Origin: Hybos culiciformis
Lineage: Eukaryota > Arthropoda > Insecta > Diptera > Hybotidae
Assembly (NCBI GenBank): GCA_964007475.1
Contig: OZ023275.1
Coordinates: forward strand, 20,067,829 to 20,131,828
Length of the DNA: 64,000 nt
Direction: 5' to 3'
In this document: piece after piece, positions 58,177 to 64,000 of the stretch
How the letters are laid out: every line of letters starts with the position of its first letter
How positions within the stretch are numbered: the first letter of the stretch is position 1
Position numbers and translations under genes: made by a program
The notes under the pieces: generated by a model
What the model was told of the DNA's origin: nothing
Databases searched by the model: none
The model's input: the letters and a program-made list of their open reading frames with translations, nothing else

Positions 58177-61100
58177 ATGAATCGACATCAAGTTTTGTCT
58201 GGAGCTTGCAATTCAGGGGATCGCTGTTATGCTGTTGGTTCCGTTGAGGGTATTCCATTTACGGTAATTAATTTCATCCAAAACTACCTATTTTAATTTT
58301 TTTTTTTCTACAAAATCAATACAGAATTCCAAATTTGTGTTTTGCCATTATCTTGAGAAAAAAAAATTCCATCATGCGAAAAAAAAAAATCTAGTGTGAA
58401 AATTCCATTCAGCAAAAAATTTCGTACCTACGTACGACGATTTTTTTTTTGTAGGCATTCTGATTATTTTTTTTTTAATAAAATTTATATTACACAGAGA
58501 GGAACTACGGCAGTACCAAATTTGAAACAAAATTTCTGGAATAACAAAAAAAAATAAAATAAAATTACAAAATTAATTAAATGTAAATAAAATAATTTTT
58601 ATTTTTATAAATTTATGTAAAAACATTTAATTATTTTTATCATGTGACACGATTTCATTTAAAGGAAAAATTATTCAAAAAAAAAAAAAAATTATAAGTA
58701 TATTTCTTCTATGTAACGAATTCTGCTAAAAAGATTACTTAATGGTGTACCTAGATATAATCTATCTACCTACCTACTTCCAAGTTATATAAATTCGTAT
58801 CTATTTTCATGCTTTCAATCAACACAAAATATTAGAAGTTATAAATCCAATGGCATATTATGTAGGCATATTCATAATATTTATCTATTTGTTACCGAAT
58901 GTGATAAAAATAAATATGAAATAATTTCTGCGTTCATTAATTAATTAATACTAATAATACCTATTGTTTTTTTTTCCTCATTATTGTCACATCACACATT
59001 TGGATCGTAGGTACAAAGTTAAAAAAAAAAAAAAAAAGTCACACATAAAACTTTGTAACAAATTTTAATAAATTAATGCTTGCCTAAGTACCTACCTATT
59101 TTAATTCATTATGTAATTCAATTTTTTTTTTTGTAGAAATATTTCAAAAGAATTGCAACTGGAAAAAAAGTTTTTTTTTTTTTTTTTGCGTCTAAGATTT
59201 TTGTCATATTGATTGAACTTACAAGGGAGAATATAAAATAATAATCGGGTGATATTATTGGTATAAATAATGAGTCGAGAAAATTCGTTCTGGTTCAAAT
59301 TAACGAAATTATTGAAAATTATCACTATTGTCACACTTAACATAATTTATAATGAAAATTATAATGGCATTAGTTTAAAATTATAAAAAAAATTTTAAAA
59401 ATTATAATAATTCATAATGAAAATTATAATTTGACATTTGTTAATATTTCATATTAATTAATTTTACAACATAAGTAAATATTATAGTAGGCATTAGTAG
59501 TATACCTATAATATCAAATGTTTTGAACCACAATTATTAGAATAATGATTAACTATTCAATTATATTATTATTAACTCATTGATCAATGAATTATATAAT
59601 CAAGATATTTAATATTAACATTCAAATCTTATTATCTTATTTATTATTCTGTGTAGTGAGTGTTAAAGTTATACCTATTATGAATTGCAGTTCAAATGTA
59701 CCTACTCTTCTTAAATTCTATTTTAATTAAATTTCAGAAGTTGAGCGTCTAGATTTCCTCCCCAATTGTAAATAATACTTATATTTTTGTCACAATTGCT
59801 TATTTAGTAGAAATATTTTCATAATTATTTTCACTACAATTTTACCCGTATATTTATTATAGATTTGTATTCTGTACTCATAGTAAAAAAAAAAAAAAAA
59901 ATATGTAATTTTTTCATACAATTTTCTTAAATAGAGAAAAAAAAAAAACAAATCAATAATTGCAATTACAATTTTTTATGCTGTCGGGCATAGTAAAAAA
60001 AAAAAAAAAACAAAAAAATTGAAATTATGAATAAAAATCCTAGCGACAATAATTTATTCTTGAAATTTTTTTTCCTAAGAAAAATCAATATTTTTTTTTT
60101 TTCAATCAAATGTTTAAGGGTCTTTTTCCATTTCTTGTCTTTTTTTCAAATTATTTTTATAATTTTATCATGTTCTCTAATAAAACGCACATATTATTTT
60201 ATATATAAGTTTTATTGTTCCTTTTATTTTTTTTTTATTAACTTTTATGTTTTTTTTTGATTTAGCTTCAAGGTTGTTCACAAAATTTTGCCCTTTTTAA
60301 TTCAAATTCGTTTCTATTCATATTAAAATTATAAAGGAGGTTTTTATTACACCCACCTTCTCGGTGGTTTTTTTTACGCTAATTAATTAATTTGTAGGTA
60401 ACTATAATTTTTTAGTTAAATTGGTGAATTGATTTCAAAACTTCCTAAATAAGTTAATTTTACTTTAATTGAATAATATGAAGCTTAATAATTTAATAAT
60501 TTAATAAAAATAAATAATGTTTAAGAATATTTTTATTTATTATTATTAGATATATAAGTACTTATTTACTTTATATTAATTGTTTATTCTTAATTTTAGG
60601 CTTATGCATCGGGATGTAATATTGTGATTTTAGCTAGTACTTTTGAACGTGTTCAAATTATACCGGGTGCAACTCATGGTTATGTTAAAATATCAGCATT
60701 AGATTGTAGTACTGATACTGGAAAAATAGCAGCTGCATATGAAGACAAAATATGTATTTTTGAGCCAACACCACTTATTCAAACAGATAATGTGTCTTCA
60801 CATAATTTGGATTATAGGTAAATTAAAAGTTAAAAAAAATAAAACCCAGGTTATTATTTTTGATTAATTTTAAGTATTTTTTTTTTTTTTCATTATAATA
60901 GGTAGGTACATTATTTAATAATCTCAAACAATTTATAAAAATATACACATTTTTAATTTTTTCTTTTCAATGTTATAAATCAATCAAAATAGTAATAGTA
61001 ATTAAAACATTAAAATAATTTCTTTGAAATCCATGATGCCAAATTATTAAGAAAATATTAAATGTTTATAAAAAAATATTTGTTTTTATGATTTAATTTT

Positions 61101-64000
61101 GGAAATACATACTTGAAATACTAAAGTGTGAAATTGACCACCTGTGTCCTGTATATTCAAAGAACTCTATGTTAAGTAATAAAATTTTCAATATAAATCT
61201 AACTCTTGATATTATGTTATTCATTTTTATTTCAAATGATTCGTTTTTTTTTATGATAACTAACAATTTTTTCAGATGGGTTCAAACTGGAAGTTTTACA
61301 ACAGAATCTACAGTAGCAGTATTATCATGGAATTTAGAAGGAACTCGTCTTTTGACTGGGGGAGCACTATTGCAAATGTGGAAAGAAATAAGCACTGATA
61401 TTAAAGAGGAACAAGCTCCAGGTAATTTTTTACAAGTAATATTAAATAGTTGCCAAAATAACCAAAATAACCAAAATGTACATAAAATTTAAAACGCTCC
61501 AATTTTAAGAAGTTTTTTTTTGTTCTCTTTTTAGTTAAATTTGAAATTGGTGAAATCGGAGAAAAAGAAAGTAAGAACAATCAAATTGAAAAAGATGACA
61601 ATATTTCGTGGGAATGCATTTGGAATTGTGAGACAGCTACTCCTACGCATCACTTGGCCTTTAGTCCTGATGGAACCTTATTTGCAACGTGTGGTAAAAA
61701 TGATAGATTAGTAAAAATTTGGTATGAAAATAAACATGGTAAGAATTTTTTTTAAGTTTATTTGTTTACTATTTTTCAGTTTAATTTTGATTAGTTGTAT
61801 CTTGTATATCACTAATTCGATATTCATAAATTAGACAATACTAACTAGTTAAAAAAAAAGAATCGCTACATGATAATATTGTCTTTCGATCTAAAATTGA
61901 AAAATCGATCGCCAATAGTAATTTATTTTCTTTCGTTTAAAAAAATATCAATAAAAATTTTCTTTATTTTCAGTGATTTTTCCAAGTAAAGGAAACGATC
62001 CAACAGATTATAATATGTCAATGACTTTTGACGATAGTGAACTGCAATATAGTTATGTGTACATAGCGCATCCGAGAACTGTGACACATTTATCTTGGCG
62101 TAGAACCAGTAAATATATGCCAAAGACGTCTGTATCTAATATGTTAGTAACTTCGTGCTTGGACAATATATGTAGAATTTGGATTGAAACTGTCTTACCA
62201 GATGATGGTTTAATTAATATGACTCAATTCGATCCTCAAGCATCTCAAAATCCAAAATTTCGAACACATCGACATAAGCATAGATTTATTCAACGATTAA
62301 AGCACATGAAGACTTGTTTCCATATACGGCGAAACGCTAAAAATGGCACTAGCATAAGTAATTTTTTATTAAATAACGGACAAGTGCGAAATTCTCCAAT
62401 CCCTTCATTGCCTTCATCATATAGTGTACATGATTTTCATTCTTATGGTTACCATGGAACTGGAGTAACCTCTGGAATGCATTTTCATTTGGCCGCATCA
62501 ATAAATGCTGAAACAGACATACCTCTTGTACCGTCAATGGTGACATCAGATCCAGTTAATCAAAACAATTTTATTTTGCATTGGTTGAATAATAAAGAAA
62601 TGTATTTCTCATCGCAAGCTGAGTCCATATTGCACGAATTGACTCAAAAAGTAATTGAAAAAGACGAACCAGCTGCTGTAAATTCTTCAGCTCCTGTACC
62701 CTCCGAAGAAGTAAAAAGTGAATCTAGTGGTGGCCAGAATAGCGTTAGCAGTCAAATGAAAAAACAGTTTTCTCAGGATGAGAGCAATAGCGATGAACAT
62801 AATTTTTCAAGTCGACAGCACTCAATTACTCATGGTGCTATCTCAAATACAACATCAATGGCTTCTATAGCACATCATCCAACATCAACTCATCCGGTTG
62901 ATCCTTTGGATATGAAAATTGAGGTCCTCTTACAAGATTGGCATCATAATCCTGATTTGTTATTTTCCATTCATCCAATTGATGGCAGCTTTTTAATATG
63001 GGTAATAGAATGGCTAGACGATTATTATCCAGGCTCATTTCGTCAGGCTCAAATTTCATTCTCAACTCGAATTCCTTCAGCATTTCCTTTAGGGGACGCA
63101 ATGTCTATGTCTTCAATTGTTAATTTATATAATATTGGCACTACATCTTTGTATTTCAAGGAAATTGTTAGACATGAAATTCAAAAAAATCTACCAATTA
63201 TTGTTACTACTAACGTTGAAGGTTTGTATAAAATTGAAAAAAAAAATATGTTTATTCTATTCCGTAAAATAATAATTATTAAATTTAAAAAAAATCAGAA
63301 CATCAAAAAAAAAGTTTTTAAATTAAAATATTGAATAAACAATCCGCGTTAATTTTTTTTTAATCTATTCTTTTAAGTCTAAAGTTTAGGGTATTAACAA
63401 AATCTTTAAATATTTTTAGGTGGAAAAAATGGTTTAACTATATTGTCAGAAGAAAACGAATCAATTGGGGGAGTTGACAGCGTTAATAAAGAATTAAATG
63501 ATAAGAAAAACCAAGAGAATATAAAGAAAAAAAATAATGCTGGTGATGTGGTTTCAATAAATGCGCAATCATCAATTTCAATGGTTACAAAACATGCAAA
63601 TGGTACTTTAAATTTATGGGTATTGAATTTCGCTGACAAAACAAAATTTACTCAAGTTTTAAGTGTTGGGCACTTGTGTCGTGCTTCTGGACATCGATTT
63701 AGGGTAAATGATATCACTTGTCATCCCGTTCTTCCACTTTTGTTAACAACATCACATCACAATTTACCAGAATTAAAAAATTTTGACGACGATGACGATG
63801 ATTTTCCACATTCTACAAATATTGATGTGTATAAACAAAATCATGTTAATTTGTCAGGATTTTGTTCAGAATTGATTTTGTGGCGAGTTGATTCGGTGGG
63901 CCCGTTATCAAATTCAGGAGGTGTTAGTGAATTGGCCCGTATTAGCTCACCAAAAATTTCTGCTTTTAGTAATGTTGCCTGGATTCCAACTCTATTACCA
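58177..64000 (+). CDS. Rbcn-3A: Rabconnectin-3A (DmX-like WD-repeat protein), N-terminal part, six exons
   Basis: Exons: 58,177-58,263; 60,600-60,817; 61,276-61,421; 61,535-61,738; 61,974-63,221; and 63,420 running off the right edge. All junctions are GT-AG and in phase. The protein begins MNRHQVLSGACNSGDRCYAV and continues GIPFT-AYASGCNIVILAS, as in DMXL1/DMXL2. WD-type units include WECIWNC...HHLAFSPDGTLFATCGKND and VTHLSWRRTSKYMP. Further conserved blocks are AASINAETDIPLVPS, HANGTLNLW, SGHRFRVNDITCHPVLPLLL and FCSELILWRVD. Rabconnectin-3A pairs with Rbcn-3B to promote V-ATPase assembly, acidifying endosomes and synaptic vesicles and supporting Notch signalling. Exon 5 (416 codons) includes a Ser/Gln-rich, probably disordered stretch. 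The intron 5 donor is the weak GTTTGT; read-through would end at a stop at 63,332. About 800 residues are in the window; the full protein is several times longer. Confidence 0.95.
58264..60599. other. Rbcn-3A intron 1
   Basis: 2.3 kb, AT-rich with long A and T runs (for example near 58,679, 59,020 and 59,885). No nested gene or transposon was recognised. Confidence 0.7.

Noticed and set aside
62349..63101. Minus-strand ORFs of 65 and 78 codons within 62-63.1 kb
   Set aside because: Antisense shadows of Rbcn-3A exon 5.

Overview
This is an AT-rich insect nuclear genome window (very roughly three quarters A+T by eye). The evidence is exon-intron genes whose products match insect proteins: Acj6, Snf (U1A/U2B''), the FAD-linked sulfhydryl oxidase Alr and Rabconnectin-3A. 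There is also a papain-family cathepsin and many eukaryotic transposon remnants. The order of insect cannot be fixed from the sequence alone.

Layout. About 1-45,430 is the 5' part of one large minus-strand gene, acj6 (class IV POU transcription factor). Its start exon is at 45,427-45,311, and two further coding exons lie at 20,537-20,481 and 15,323-15,150. The exons for the POU-specific domain and homeodomain are not seen and should lie beyond the left edge, so nearly all of 1-45 kb is intron. The introns hold an intact-frame LINE reverse transcriptase (11.9-13.8 kb), a decayed LINE, and a MULE-like foldback element with a GC-rich core. They also hold a same-strand intronless cathepsin L-like gene (22.4-23.3 kb) with a duplicated promoter and 5' end, a diverged 1.1 kb direct duplication (24.4 and 26.2 kb), and several non-autonomous DNA transposons with readable target-site duplications. 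45.4-52 kb is the acj6 upstream region, AT-rich with TE fragments.

The right 12 kb is gene-dense: snf (minus, two coding exons), Alr (minus, three coding exons, a MITE in intron 1), then Rbcn-3A (plus, six coding exons, running off the right edge). The roughly 2 kb between the divergent Alr and Rbcn-3A genes is largely filled by a composite foldback element and a hAT-type MITE.

The genes have unrelated roles: neuronal fate (acj6), lysosomal or digestive proteolysis (cathepsin), splicing (snf), mitochondrial disulfide relay (Alr) and V-ATPase/endosome function (Rbcn-3A). No operon-like logic, CRISPR, rRNA or convincing tRNA gene is present. I found no new multi-gene system. The most distinctive content is the set of well-delimited palindromic transposons, including one whose empty site is preserved in the paralogous half of a local duplication.
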